Assembly (NCBI RefSeq): GCF_041260155.1
Contig: NC_091929.1
Span: forward strand, 45,549,244-45,613,243
DNA: 64,000 nucleotides
From: Ptychodera flava
Lineage: Eukaryota; Hemichordata; Enteropneusta; Ptychoderidae
Reading direction: 5' to 3'
Shown: positions 12,498 through 24,675 of the stretch, piece after piece
Layout: every line of letters starts with the position of its first letter
Position numbering within the stretch: the stretch's first letter is position 1
Notes under the pieces: model-generated
Seen by the model: the letters and a program-made list of their open reading frames with translations, nothing else
Told to the model about the DNA's origin: nothing
Databases searched by the model: none
Made by a program: the position numbers and the translations under genes

Positions 12498-15400
12498 ATG
12501 GCGTCCTCCGATGCAAGTTTGTTGGAAACCGAAAGAGACGAAGAAAGAGAAGCGTTGTACCAACAATTACTACTTCAGGTATTTTATACTGGGATGTTCC
12601 ACTAAAGTGAACATATAGTACACTATCATTTTTCTCAAAAACTGTCTGACGTCAGTAACTTTATTTAAATTTTAACGGCCCTCGACACATGTGTAGTTGC
12701 TACAGTACCACCAGTACCAGTGTACTACCACACTCCGAGTCTGAGTCCCACAGGCGTGCTGTGAACTGGGTAGTTTATGCTGTGAATTTATGCCGGAATA
12801 TGTAGATTAGAGTGTACTGCATCGAGTCATAGTGTCTATGGATACTATACAGTATGCGTACAGCTGATCGGAGTGTCAACGAGCTCTTGCATGTCCTGGG
12901 GTTGCCACGGTATCCAGAGATGTCGGCCAGTCGTGAACTTGGCCGGTGCACGCATCAGATTCGGCGATTCTCAGCCAGTAGGGGAGGTTGGCCAGGCCAT
13001 GGAGGTAGTACCTACCTCCATGGCCCAGGTTATGATTGCATTCACTTTCTCGTGAAATACAAAATCCATTATCAGCATATGTATATCTCTATACATTGTG
13101 TGTAAAATAGACAAAAACTGCACACTCGTACCAACAAATTTTGCTGTAACAATTTCCAACTCGTTCGTATCACGCTGACGGAGTGACGGTGGTTTAAAGG
13201 TATGCAGTCACCTGTAATCTAAATATGCCCATATGGTCAAAGGGGCGTTTCTTGGTGGTTTAAAGGTATACAGTCACCTGTAATCTAAATATGCCCATAT
13301 ATGGTCAAAGGGGCGTTTCTTGGTATTCAAAATGCCCATGTGAGGGCGCTGTTTTTAAAAAGCGGCCACCCGCTTAAAATCTGTGATTGGTTAGATTTTC
13401 TCTTTCCATGGTAACTGTGGCAAAATTGGAACAGGTGACAGTTTACCTTTAACTCAGTTTGGACGCGACGTTAAAGTCAGCTGCATTTTAGAATCCAGGA
13501 AAATAATGCTAGATTCATCACTACTAAAGTAGAGAGATTTTGATCAAACTTGCAGGCAAGTGAACTTCAAGGAATTGATCCTGAGAAAGTACCCATGTAC
13601 AACACTATTGTGCCTGAAGCGGGCTTCTGTGTGAAGACGAAAAATGACCAAGGAGAGAAAATATTCATCAATATATGCAAAACTGATAGGGTAAGTCTTA
13701 AAACCACATACTGTGGAGAAATTTATATAGATGGAAAGATTTAGTTCACAACAGTTTTTTCGCTTAAAGGTTTAGGAACAAAGGTGTTTGTTTTAGGAGC
13801 CCTGGTAACAATTTCCAACGTCCTCAAATATGATTGTGTCGATAGACATTGGGGAACTTTACTATTATTACTTCTATGTCTCACAATGAAGTCAAAAACA
13901 TTTACTTTCTGTCACTGTTTCTGTGTCTTTATACACTGTACAAATTACTTGAAATTCTGCAAATATTACAACTCCCTCAACAAAAATGTTGTTTTAATGC
14001 AGCATTGCTTATAAACAAGGAAACCTATTATGTTAAGGAATTATAATTAGCAATTGCAAATTTTGAGCTGGCACTGCTAAAATGTTCATATTTTCTCTCT
14101 AATAACTCTCTAATAACGGACAGATGCCAGCCCCTAAGGAGGTGTCTGAAGATGACTTGAGAGAAATATTGGCTTCAGAGTCTTCAGATTACAGAATTCC
14201 CATGAGTATAGGTGAACCACATGCTGAAATTGACAAAGGTAAGTAAATTTATTGAAAATTTGATCTTTCTTTAGATTTAAAATGCACAGTGTAAAAATAA
14301 TGAAATTGTCATTATTATATACCACTGTTTACTTGCACTGGAATGAGCATATACCATCAGTATTTGCACTACGGTAGAGTGCAAATACCAAAAACATCAA
14401 GCCACAAAGTTATGTTAATGAGGACTTGTAATCCAGACTTCTTATGTACATGTACGTGAACATTGTCAACTACTTTTGTATGATCAAACTGAAAATGGTC
14501 GTCTGCAGCTGTTCTATTTCCTCATGAGCAGAAAAAGCAGGTCTGAATTGACGTGGCCGAGGATGAGAAACAAAACTTTTCATTTTTCTTGGCCTAACCA
14601 AGGGTGTTGCTTAACTATGAGAAGTCAATGATAACGTTGTACATCAAACCTGATCACAAAATGAGGAACTTGTTACATACCGGTATGATTCTGCTGAACT
14701 TTAAATGTTGAAACAAGTAGTACCATACACTACTTTCTGAATGTTTGAGTGTTGTTACATAGGTAAAAACAAACAACCCTGTGGCAAGAATCTTAGCATG
14801 CCAGGTACTTTGGATATTTTCACTTAGGGTTGTGGTGTATTCTGCCATCCCTTGTGCAGGCCGCAAAATACACCACAAGCTCTAATGCAAATACCCTGAG
14901 TACGGTATGCTTGCAAGGTCTCGCCATGGGAGTCTGTAAGAACTAGCAGTAAAAAATAGAGTTAACACAGGGATGGCGGCCATTTGAATTTCAAATCAAT
15001 CATCAATCATCAAATTTATTTCACCAGAAAGAAAAAAATAACTACAACACAAAAACAAATGTCAAAGTATACCTCGTTACAATGTTTCTGGTGAGGACCA
15101 TGGAAATAGTCCATAGAGACTAATCTAGTCCATGGCCCAAATCTCCAAAGAAAAAGTATAACAAAGCAATCATACGTACGTATATGAGACAGACAGGTGT
15201 CAGCAAATGAGCGGTAATTGTAATAAAAAAAAATAAAGTGTCAATCAGCAACAACAAATATATAAATATAACACTAAAATAAATATGACACTAGAGTTTG
15301 TAAAATTAATTTAGTAAATAAGAATGCAATTCCGTTTTGAATAAACTTCTGGATTCTAGTTTCTTTAATGAAAGTGGTAAAGAATTCCAATGTTTGGTAA

Positions 15401-18400
15401 CTGCATACGTCATGTTATGTTGAATAATTCTAAGTCTTGTATGTGGGGCTCAAATATTATTGTCGGTAATTGAACGTGTTAGATAATCATGGGAGACAAG
15501 GTCAAAATAACGATCAATTCTATGGGGTAAATTGTTATGCTTTAAGTCAAAAATAAACATACATGAGTAATATTTACTAACTTGTAAATATTCAAAATAC
15601 GTAAATTTCGGAACAAAGGCTCAGAATGAGCATGAAAATCGGAGAAGGTGATTAAGCGAACTAGCTTTTTCTGAAGAAGGAAAATTGGCTCAAGGTAAGT
15701 CTGATAGGTGTTTCCCCAAATTTCAATACAGTAGGATAAGTGAGGTAAAATAAAAGCGTTGTAAATATGAAGAAGAACAGATTTTGGAACAAAATGTCGA
15801 ATTTTTGAAATATTAAGTACGTTCAGACTGACGACTTTGCGTCGGCCCAGGTCCCGACCAGGGCCGGGGCCGACGTAAAAAACCAATGTGGACACGCTGA
15901 GTCGGCCTGGGCCGACTCAGTTTGGTCCCGGTTAGAAGGGGGGGTTCAGGGCCGACTCAGGGCCGATGCAAAATTTGGTCCGACGCAAATCGCCAGTGTG
16001 GACACGTTACGTCGGCCCTGGTCCCAGTTGACCAGGCCTTCGCTATGGATCGAAGTTGAACTAGTCACACTATTCGCACAAAACAAACGACGTTTGAAAC
16101 TAAAGTTTACACCTATCGAAAGTTTTCAATCCAGTCTTTACATTTTAATATCATCCCATGTACGCTGAACTTCCCACCAACCTTTGTTCCGCAAACGAGA
16201 CCATGTCATTCGATTCCACAGTGCACGTAATAGACTAGAGAGGCATGTCAAAAATGCCGCGCACTAGTTATTTCTCCACCGCGGTCTTATATATACCATA
16301 TGCTCATCCAATAAATGGTGAAGATCTCTCCGATGATTAAAAGGGTGAGTGGTAGTCATATTTGCCCTTCTTGTGCGTAAAAACACAGGAAAATCATGAA
16401 CAGTAGAAACAGCGTGCCATATTCAAATGCGCCATTTTGAACTTTGACAGGTCAGAGGTCACAAAGGAAGGTAAAGTTACGTCGGCCCTAATTCTGGTAC
16501 CGGTAAGTGTGGACACGGACCAAATTTAATCCCAAAAGGACAATTATTTTGCGTCGGCCCAAATTTCAGTTGGGTTGCCAATGTGAACAAGATAAATACC
16601 AATTTTCGGTGTAATAGCTTTTACAATTCTCTGAATGTGTGATTTCCAAGAAAAAGAAGAATCAATATTTACACCAAGATAACCTGCTGAAGAAACTTTT
16701 TTAATAACTGTAGTACCGATACGCAAGTTACCCTCAAAAGTAACCCTTCTCTGGGGTGTTTTGCTAATCATATAGTTTGTTTTGTCTGCATTTATAGTTA
16801 ATTTATTTCCCTTACACCATTTGTCGATTTCATTAAGTTGAAAAGTGACGTCATTCAAATTTATTTGCTGGGCACATACAGATCTAAATATGTTTGTATC
16901 GTCGGCAAACAGCCTAAAATTAAAATAAGTGGTTGAATTTCAAATATCGGTAAATTTTAGGTAATTTATTTCTTTAGTACCCAAATTTGTGAAGTGACCT
17001 CTTATTGTTATTCTTGATTTTGAAAGAGAATGAGTGAGAGTGTCCTGAGGAAAGTTTGAGTAAACAGTTAAGCCCTTCAATATTGAGGCATTACTACCTT
17101 AACGCTACATGACGTCTCTTGCTTTTATGATTAAATAACATTTAGGACAAGTAGGTTTAGATATGCATTGTAAGAGCTAGTTATCATTGAGGAAACATAA
17201 TGCTCAATTCAGTGATATTGATCAATGCAAGCCTGTTCAAGTATTGCAGTTATGGTGATATTGATTTCTTCAAATAGAATGCATGTCAGATATTTGAAAA
17301 AAAACTTCTTGAAATAAGAAGCAGAGATGGATCAATGAGAACAGTGTTGAGTCTTTCCAGTTTGTTGTATAGGAATGTCACTGATTGTGATCATAGGTAC
17401 CTAACTAAATTAACAATGCTGGCATGGCATTTGTTGCTCCCAACAGAAATTTTGGTCAAGATTTTGTCTTTGTTGGCCTACTTTTATAACTGTAGCTTGG
17501 GATTTGCACGATTTCAGTCAGAACAACATTTGTGCAAAATATCAATGTAATCAATTTTATAATATTGATTATTTAATGCATATTAATGGTGGAACTGACA
17601 TAAATATGAATCAGTCCTTTAGATTTTCTTCTGTCAGTGTGGTCTCAGAACACCAAATTTATCACGCAACGATTCAAGAAAATTTATTCTTAAAGGCCAG
17701 TAGCTGTACATAACTTTCACTATTTTTTGGTTTTAAGTGTCAACAACAGTTTGTTCAGCTCACCAAAGCACGTTGAGAAAAACAGTATTCAGCTAGTCAA
17801 CTCAGCTTGCACATATGTAAACTGCATTGTTAACCCTTTCAGGCATAAACTCCTATATAATATAGGGGTAGTTCTGATAATATTTTACCAGAAAGTCAGG
17901 CCTGAAAGGGTTAATGTTGATGAGTAAATTTCTGATCTGGATCAGAATTGAAACGTAAACAATAAGAGTGTTTTACAAGTATAGATATTTTGTTGACAAG
18001 CTACTGGTAAATAAAAGGTGTTCTGAAATCCTCTACGCAATTTTAAGCTAATTTTAAGCAATTTTAGTTGATAACAAAAACAAAAATAGCGACGAAATCA
18101 TCAAAAGCTACAGCTAATAGCCTTTTAAGCCTTTCACCCCAGTTCCCTGTGTACATGTCCAACTTTACCATAGAAAACAATGGAGTTGGGACAAACCATG
18201 GTGGTGAAAGGGTTAAGCAAGTCTACTGTGTATGTCTAGCATGTCCCAGCCAGTATACGAGATCCCTGTAACTTCTCACTTGACAAAAATAGTTCAGAAT
18301 TGTTGATCTCAGATGAACATTTTCAAATGGTGAAATAAAAGCCACTAGAGAGCTTATGTTTCTCTTTCATTTCCTGCATGTCCATATCTGAATGCATTGA

Positions 18401-21400
18401 CACAGCTGGGCTTTTCTGTAGATTATTTTATGAACTGTGGGAATTCAGATATCAGACCATTTCCATTATATTTCTCAAGTTTCATGTTGTTCTATCTATC
18501 CATTCCAAAACTCATGTATACAAGATTAATAACTCACTACACTATTCTGCTTTCAGTAAGGGTAGTAAATTGGAACAAGAGCATAATTTTTCATTGTCTT
18601 TTTTTTATTTTGTGTGTTCAAGGCACTATGATGAAGGGCAATTAATTCAACATATGTACCCTACTTCCTGTTACCATAACATTTTGAAATATATTACAGT
18701 ATATTCAAGTGACATTTTAAAGGGAGAGGGGTTGTTGGAATAGCCCTTGTGCCACTTCCTTGTTTACAAACAGTGTCATGCTCAAACATAATATCTTGAT
18801 GCATCGTGTCAACATAGATCCAACATTTAAATTTTACAACGTACATGTTTCAACTTTCCTGCATTGCCAATGTACCTTGGATACAATGTTTACATTGGGT
18901 TTATGGGTCCCATAAGACCTTGGAGCGCAGTTCCAATGAACCCCCTCCCTTCATAATAATAGGGTCCAAGTGTTATTAATGCCTTTCACAAAAAAGCCAG
19001 CATTGTCATCTGGAAAACATTTGCTCCAAAATGAATTCAGTTTCAGGGCTGTCTACTCTCCAATGGAATCCAAATATTTCAGAGGAGAAGGCTATTTATC
19101 AGCTTCATCTAAATTCAAATCGATGAACTTGATCAAAATTTCAATGAAAAACAAAGTGCTAACACTATGCGAATATGCGGTGTTAACAGGAACTCAAGCG
19201 AGAACCAGAGTTTGAAGACTCGTGCCCCTTCAAAGATACAGTAAAGGCGCAGTGTAAATCTCAAAATTACTATGTAATGAAATTATCTGACCAATCTTCT
19301 CACCAGCAACTATGTTCAGTTTTCTTGTGTGTGATGATACAATGTAACAGCAGTGTTATTAGCAATTTATAATGAGGTTGACGGTACCTCAAACAATGTT
19401 TAATATTTCAAGCGGATCCTAGCTGTATGATGGCCAAATTTTGTAATTTTTTACAAACTACCCAGTGAGTTTACACCATCTAATCTTATTTTCTTTCACA
19501 GGTGGCAAGGGCTGTACAGCATATGATATTGTCATTAATTCCACATTTTTTGAGAAAATCAAGGAAGATATGATGTTCCAGGCATTTTTCCTCACTGTGT
19601 GCATGGAAGGGCTGGAAGATAAATATGACATGACACTCGACAAACGTGAGTTTCTAAAAGTAGTATTTTTAACACTTTCAACCATGTTTCTTTGGAAATG
19701 GTCCACCCTCACAAACGCCTTCACCCCATTTCCATCTGTAAAGGTCAAACATTGCCATAGAAAAGAATGTGATCGGACCAAACCATAGTGGTAAAAGGGA
19801 TGTACAAATTCTTATGGTGGAAAGGTCACTCTTCCATCTCAGGCTACATTTTGTTCAGTTTTGACTTGTTCAACATATAACCATTATACTTGTACTGACA
19901 ATTATATTACAGCTTTGTCAATATTAGTGAATTTTGTGACGTCCTCCCCCCAACCTGTTACTGATAATGTATCTGCTTATCCAGCATTGTGACCCGGAAT
20001 GTTTTCTACATCAATGTATTCACTTGCATTGCCAAAACTATAGAATAATAGCAATAAGGTACCCCCTCCTGGCCCATATTATGAACTCAAGCAAACTTTG
20101 CACTCCATAATGTACATTATATTGTACATAATGTTGTACATTATGTTGTGCAAAGTTTAATTTCGTCCATTATGGTCTGTGAGGGGGTACTTTATTGTGT
20201 GATTATATCGTACCAGTAATATAGCACTGTTAGAACACACACGAATGGTTTGTTTTAGAAAAATCCCTTGTTTAACGTTCCATACCAGACTTCCAATATA
20301 CCATTGTGATGTACATGTAATAGCAATAACCGCCTCAGCGAAAGGTATACCATTTGATTCTGACAAGTTCACTCAATTTATGTACTTTGCACTTGTCAAA
20401 ATCCCTTGCTATATACTCATCAGTTGTTTAAATATACTCAACCCAGCAAGACTGGTAAAACATGCAAGGTGTCAGTATCTTAGTGGGACAAATATCAAAA
20501 TGCTGTCATTTCAGTGTGCTTTAAATATAGATATCCTTTATGTGTGTAAAGCACACCCAGCGATGGTATACTACGAGATTTTGACCAGTTCACGACATAT
20601 ATGCACAAGCGATAGCAAGTGCATATATGAATTGAACTGGTCAAAATCTCGTGGTATACCATCGCTAGGTGTGCTTTACTGCTATTATATCATAACAGTG
20701 TATTGAAATTCTGGCATGGAACGTCATAAACGGATTTTTGCTCAAGTTGAGAGCTCGCGCGAATTCCAGCAATGGTATATCGCTAATATACCATGGTTCT
20801 TTTCGTGTCTCAACCAATCAGATCGTATATTATGACCATAATATACCAGTATGATATAATTTCTGTTGTTGAACATCTATAATACCTTGTAACTTGTTTC
20901 AGCTGTGCTGGAAATGATAAACCAGTAAACCTACATGTACAGTCTTCTGTATCTATCCTTTTCACCATCAAGCTTGATGATGTAAATTCCCTTTTTTATC
21001 CCTTTTTACCTTCAAGCTTGATGTAAATTCATTTCTTCTACGATTACAGATTACGTTATTTTGAAAAACAGAAAATTTTTGGGCACGTTGCCAGAACAGA
21101 ACATTAGGACCAAGTCCAAACCAAGAATCCAGGAAATCGATAGCAATGACTCTCAGGGGACGGAAAGCAAACCTAAGAAATCTCTGATTACAGAAGTTGA
21201 AGAATCACAAAATGAAAGCAAAGGACTCGAGCCAGAGTTTCAAATATTACGAGAGCCACCGGAAGGTCACCCAGAATTCCTTGTTGCAGAAATCATGCTT
21301 CCAAATGTGGTTAGTCTTTATGAGGAATATCCTCAATTCCTTTTTGAATTTGGATTTTGACACAGACACCATCTGGTCATAAAACTTCTTCATGTTGTAT

Positions 21401-23000
21401 ACAAATGTTCAGTGTATTCCTGTTGGTGTTGTACCAGTCCTGCAATTTTTGGTTTACAATCTAGCTGTACTGGTACGTTTCTTGCTATAAAATTAAAAAA
21501 CTACCAGTGAGGTTATTTGATTTTAGGAATAGTGTGTTTTGTCCTTCATTAAAACTTTATAATTTGTCCCATAAGGGAGTATGTGCCTCAAATTGACATC
21601 CCTAAACTTTAGCTCAAACTTTCCATAAAAAAAATATCAAACCATTCATTTTGGGAATTGAGAATACAAATCAGGGGTCACCATGCAAAATGTGGTACTA
21701 GAGCAACAAATTACCCAATATTTCCCAACATTTGAAATTCAAAATGGCGGCCATCCCTGTGTAACGTTAACTCTTTGGAGGGAATAGAATTTTTGATTTT
21801 CATAAAACTGACCTATTTCAAACTTATTTACTCCATGAGCTTTGAAACAAGCAATCATTAGTGGTAAACCAAAGGATATTGTAAAATTTAAGAGTCTGAA
21901 TCTGTCCCTGAGGCGTATTCTTCCTTTAACCCTTTCACCACCATGGTTTCACCCAAACCCATTGTTATCAATGGTGATCTTGGACCTGTATACAGGGAAC
22001 TGGGGGTGAAAGGGTTAGGAATACTGTTATGACTATTATTGGTGTTCCTAGACGATGCAAAGAGGAAGACATGAAGTTGAGTGTTCAAACCAGAAAAAGG
22101 CACTATGTTGATTTGGCAAGACTTAAGAAGATTAGACCCACTCTGAACCATTTTACAAATCAATATAAACCTAGGGGGTCCAGTTGGTTCAAAAGGCTAT
22201 TAGAACTACCCTAAAGAAAACTATTGTGTTCATGACAAAAATTAGGCTAGTGATTGATACAAAGCTTGTGAAACATTGATGGTATTTTTCTGAAGTGCAT
22301 GTCAATCTTCATCTGATATTCATATGATAATTTCTTCCAGAAAACAGCAAAAACTCTAACCTTAGATCTTGGAGAAGACAGAATACTCTTACATGCTCAT
22401 CCAAACACTTACCATTTAGATATCTATCTTCCGTATGACATCAACCAAGATGACAGTGGAGCACAGTTCAACAGAAACACAAAGGTGAAGTATTCTCTTA
22501 TACACCCTCGTAATCTCTCTGTTTGGTATAACCCTGGTGTTGGCTGTAGTATGGGTGAAACTATCTACTTGGTAAAAAGGGATGCATAGGCTCAAGTGTA
22601 CCGGTAGGCTGTCATGCTCAATTTTGACATCATGTGTGCTATGATGTACAGGATTTAAAAGTCCACAATGTAAAGTGTAATAAAGTTTGGATATTGTCAG
22701 TAATGTTTACGTGCATGCACTGCCGTATTTGTTGTACCCTGACGCGATGAATTACAGTTTGCAGGCATTGTCTTGGAACTGAAATGCTGCCGTGATCGTC
22801 ACACACTACCCTGTATCCAAATGTGTCAATTGAAGGCGCTCCTCACAACGCCCCACTCTTCCATTTCTGTAAGGAACTGTGGATAGTTAAATACAACATG
22901 GCAAATGAAGGTCACTACATTTGACCTCCTTTGCATCACCAATTCCTTCCATTTTCTGTTTCAGATTCTGACACTTACGCTAGCTGTTCAGCCAGTGTAA
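12498..23000 (+). CDS. PIH1D1: PIH1 domain-containing protein 1 (R2TP/HSP90 co-chaperone subunit), 7 exons
   Basis: Coding exons are 12498-12578, 13556-13690, 14124-14238, 19502-19645, 21050-21309, 22341-22484 and 22965-23000. All junctions are GT-AG and the frame is kept throughout, giving 304 aa against about 290 in vertebrates. The start ATG in AAGATGGCG is the only upstream ATG that keeps the N-terminal acidic helix. Residues about 45-160 form the PIH domain. GFCVK and QGEKIFINIC carry Lys54 and Lys62, matching the two lysines that bind phosphorylated DSDD/E motifs in the human protein. RIPMSIGEPHAEID and GCTAYDIVIN follow. The C-terminal part (about 225-304, with DLGEDRILLHAH and YHLDIYLPYDI) matches the CS-like domain that contacts RPAP3. 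The protein acts in the cytosol and nucleus with RUVBL1/2 in assembling PIKK, RNA polymerase and snoRNP complexes. Intron 3 (5.3 kb) is swollen by nested transposons. It is convergent with AMN1. Confidence 0.93.
13198..13448. mobile_element. TTAA-ended MITE with internal duplication of its left end
   Basis: Ends read TTAA-AGGTATACAGTCACCTGT and ACAGGTGACAGTTTACCT-TTAA, an inverted repeat inside TTAA target copies. The first 66 bp (from 13198) are repeated from 13264 with only small differences. It lies in PIH1D1 intron 1 and is non-coding. Confidence 0.8.
14997..16932 (-). mobile_element. 5'-truncated non-LTR retrotransposon (LINE), CR1/Jockey-like RT
   Basis: On the minus strand the sequence encodes the catalytic end and C-terminal part of a LINE reverse transcriptase: LFADDTNIF (the active-site ADD, near 16910-16885), then KGNKLTINADKTNYMI, SAGYLGVNIDSSFSWKSHI, and after an interruption YNAFILPHLSYCIEIWGNT. 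The 3' end (14997) is a TCATCAATCATCA-type short repeat tail. A 13-bp target duplication, TTGAATTTCAAAT, flanks it at 14984-14996 and 16933-16945. Upstream RT, endonuclease and ORF1 are absent, as expected of 5' truncation. Clade is inferred from the YLGV-ID-SWK-HI and LPHLSYCIEIWGN signatures. Confidence 0.85.
15821..16588. mobile_element. non-autonomous DNA element nested in the LINE, about 768 bp
   Basis: It interrupts the LINE reverse transcriptase frame. The ends are imperfect inverted repeats: GTTCAGACTGAC on the left and, reversed, GTTCACATTGGC on the right. GC-rich subterminal repeats recur inside (TGCGTCGGCCC, GTGTGGACACG, TACGTCGGCCCT). No transposase frame is present. I could not see a clean target duplication, so the superfamily is left open. 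Confidence 0.65.
17830..17913. mobile_element. 84-bp TTAA-ended palindromic mini-element
   Basis: It begins TTAACCCTTTCAGGC and ends GCCTGAAAGGGTTAA, a perfect 15-bp inverted repeat with TTAA at both outer ends, in PIH1D1 intron 3. It is related at its tips to the CCTTTCACC family. Confidence 0.7.
18124..18215. mobile_element. about 90-bp CCTTTCACC/GGTGAAAGG family copy
   Basis: It starts CCTTTCACCCCAGTTCCCTG and ends CCATGGTGGTGAAAGGGTTAA. The same sequence recurs reversed at 21930-22015 and in decayed form near 7690, 19700, 26945 and 28610. Short inverted tips and dispersed copies suggest a very small non-autonomous element. Confidence 0.65.
18721..18950. mobile_element. 230-bp TTAA MITE family, copy 1
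   Basis: It begins after TTAA with AGGGAGAGGGGTTGTTGGAA and ends GTTCCAATGAACCCCCTCCCT. Its interior shares AACATTTAAATTTTAC and TGTACCTTGGATACA with copies at 24002-24231 and 35744-35974. The right-hand TTAA is decayed. It lies in PIH1D1 intron 3. Confidence 0.75.
20052..20196. mobile_element. 145-bp foldback element
   Basis: Left tip CAATAAGGTACCCCCTC pairs with right tip GAGGGGGTACTTTATTG, and inner arms AAACTTTGCA / TGCAAAGTTT continue the stem. The centre is a run of ACATTATGTTGTACATTATG-like repeats. It lies in PIH1D1 intron 4. Confidence 0.7.
20202..20858. mobile_element. about 657-bp element ending ATTATATC / GATATAAT, with a hairpin core
   Basis: Left end ATTATATCGTACCAGTAATAT and the reversed right end ATTATATCATACTGGTATATT form inverted termini. 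In the middle (20546-20679) a near-perfect 134-bp hairpin pairs GTAAAGCACACCCAGCGATGG with its reverse, with a 15-base loop. It has no coding content. The boundaries are moderately sure. Confidence 0.5.
21573..21925. mobile_element. AAGGTAGTATGCACCTCG TTAA family copy (intron 5 of PIH1D1)
   Basis: It contains the family landmarks in order: a degenerate left end AAGGGAGTATGTGCCTC, GGGGTCACCATGCAAAATG, TTGAAATTCAAAATGGCGG, and right end CTGAGGCGTATTCTTCCTTTAA. Its right TTAA (21926-21929) is also the left TTAA of the next element. Confidence 0.75.
21930..22015. mobile_element. about 90-bp CCTTTCACC family copy, reverse orientation
   Basis: It begins CCCTTTCACCACCATGG and ends GGGGGTGAAAGGGTTA. 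It abuts the previous element through a shared TTAA. Confidence 0.65.
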
Positions 23001-24001
23001 ATCAACTTAGAAGACTTTGATCAACAACTACGAATATAAATGAAGACAAGGCTATCTAGGATTCTCATCTGAGCACCTGTACTAAAATAACACTCCAGGT
23101 TTTTTCCTCGGAGACGTTTATGACCGCAACGTTCAAATGAAATGAATGAAATGACAGTGTGTCTGAACATGTGAAAGCAGGTGTGTGAGAAAGCAGCACA
23201 TGATATGTATTGAGAAAATTGGATTATTGATTATGAAATTTCATGTTTGAATACCGATCATTACCTGCATTGTAATACTATGAGGTTATTACTAAAATAG
23301 CACAAAGGTTGCATGAGGACATTGGCGCAGCGTATCATAAAGGGCGATGGGTGGCGCCAGTGTCCGAGTGCATCCTTTCTGGTATTATGGTACATCTTAC
23401 ATTTGTTACTTGGGTATCAAATGGGCCGAGTTATTGACCATTTTCATGCAATCTCAACAATTTTTGTTTCGATTTATAGTGCAAGTGCAGTGTCGAACGC
23501 TATCTTTGTAAGTGCTTCTGTATAGCCTGTGCGCTACACATACAGAGCCCAACGCATGGTCTGTTAATTGTCCAACAAATCCCTTGAAACCATTCAACAG
23601 TGAACACACACAGATACAGCAGCAGGGGATGGGATGCACTGAAACCGTAAATGTTCTGGAACAGACGCTCTGTACAGCTTTTAGTGCACACAAAATTCTA
23701 TTGATCTCGAAGGTAGATGTATACATTGTGGAACTGTATCGTCTGTTGTAAGTTATCCTGAAAAACAGTAAAGCAATTATGAATTTGGTTTTGAAAACAA
23801 TACTTTTTTCATTGAAAGTACCAAAGTTGCAGTGGAAATCACATGCCAGTACTTCATATCAGGTTTGAATCAAGTAAGGGAAAAGTGAAGTCTGCAAAGT
23901 TTCTTGTGTTCAGTTAGAAATTCATATTGCAAAGATAGTGAGTTCATAACAGGATTGTACTTTGATAACCAATCAATCATTTATTATTTATCAATGGTTA
24001 A

Positions 24002-24231
24002 AGGGAGGGGGTCGTCGGAACTGTGCGTGTGCGATTTCCTTGTTTAAAAACAATGTATTTCATGCATGATGTCTACATGCATCATGTCAACATAGCTGCA
24101 ACATTTAAATTTTACGACATGCATTGTTAACAAACATGTTTTAACTTTCATCAATTGCCAACATACCCTAGATACAGAGGTCGTATGAGTCCCTGGCAAC
24201 CTTTCAGCAGAGTTCCCACAACACCCTCCCT
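24002..24231. mobile_element. 230-bp TTAA MITE family, copy 2
   Basis: It is flanked by TTAA on both sides. It starts AGGGAGGGGGTCGTCGGAAC and ends CACAACACCCTCCCT, with the interior landmark AACATTTAAATTTTACGAC. The right TTAA directly precedes a further CCTCTCACCTGAA...CAGGCCTGAAGTGGTTAA mini-element (24236-24310), again abutting at TTAA. Confidence 0.8.
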
Positions 24232-24635
24232 TTAACCCTCTCACCTGAACCATTATGTATAGATGTGATTCAGGTATGTTCGCAGAAAAAGACAGGCCTG
24301 AAGTGGTTAAGATGTATTGTCTATGTTAAAGTGAAATCTTCAGTTTGCTTTTGTCAACATACAATGTGCAGTTGTATGATTTATCAAATTTCACATGTAA
24401 AAAGTTACTTTTTGACTAGATGAACAGAAAATTTATAATTTTTGTTTTATTTTTTAAAAGTTGAACACTATGTAAATAAAGTTTTTTTTGTACTTTTTAT
24501 TTATCATTACAATGTGAGTATTTATGTTTACTCTACAGAATCGGTAGCTGTACATTTTGATGATTTTTTGCTACTATGACTATAGTCTATAGAAGCTATT
24601 GGGATGGGTATCCGTCCGGCGTCCGTCGTCAGTCT

Positions 24636-24675
24636 GTATGTATGTATGTATGTATGTATGTATGTATGTATGTAT
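24636..24675. repeat. (TATG)n microsatellite
   Basis: Ten or so uninterrupted TATG units. Confidence 0.95.

Larger units (their letters stand above)
14940..17098. mobile_element. member of the AAGGTAGTATGCACCTCG TTAA family, split by a LINE
   Basis: Left remnant 14940-14996 (AACACAGGGATGGCGGCCA) and right remnant 16933-17098 (ending ACTACCTTAA) align to the internal and terminal parts of the dispersed TTAA family seen elsewhere in this window. The LINE at 14997-16932 was inserted inside it. The far left end is no longer recognisable. Confidence 0.65.
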
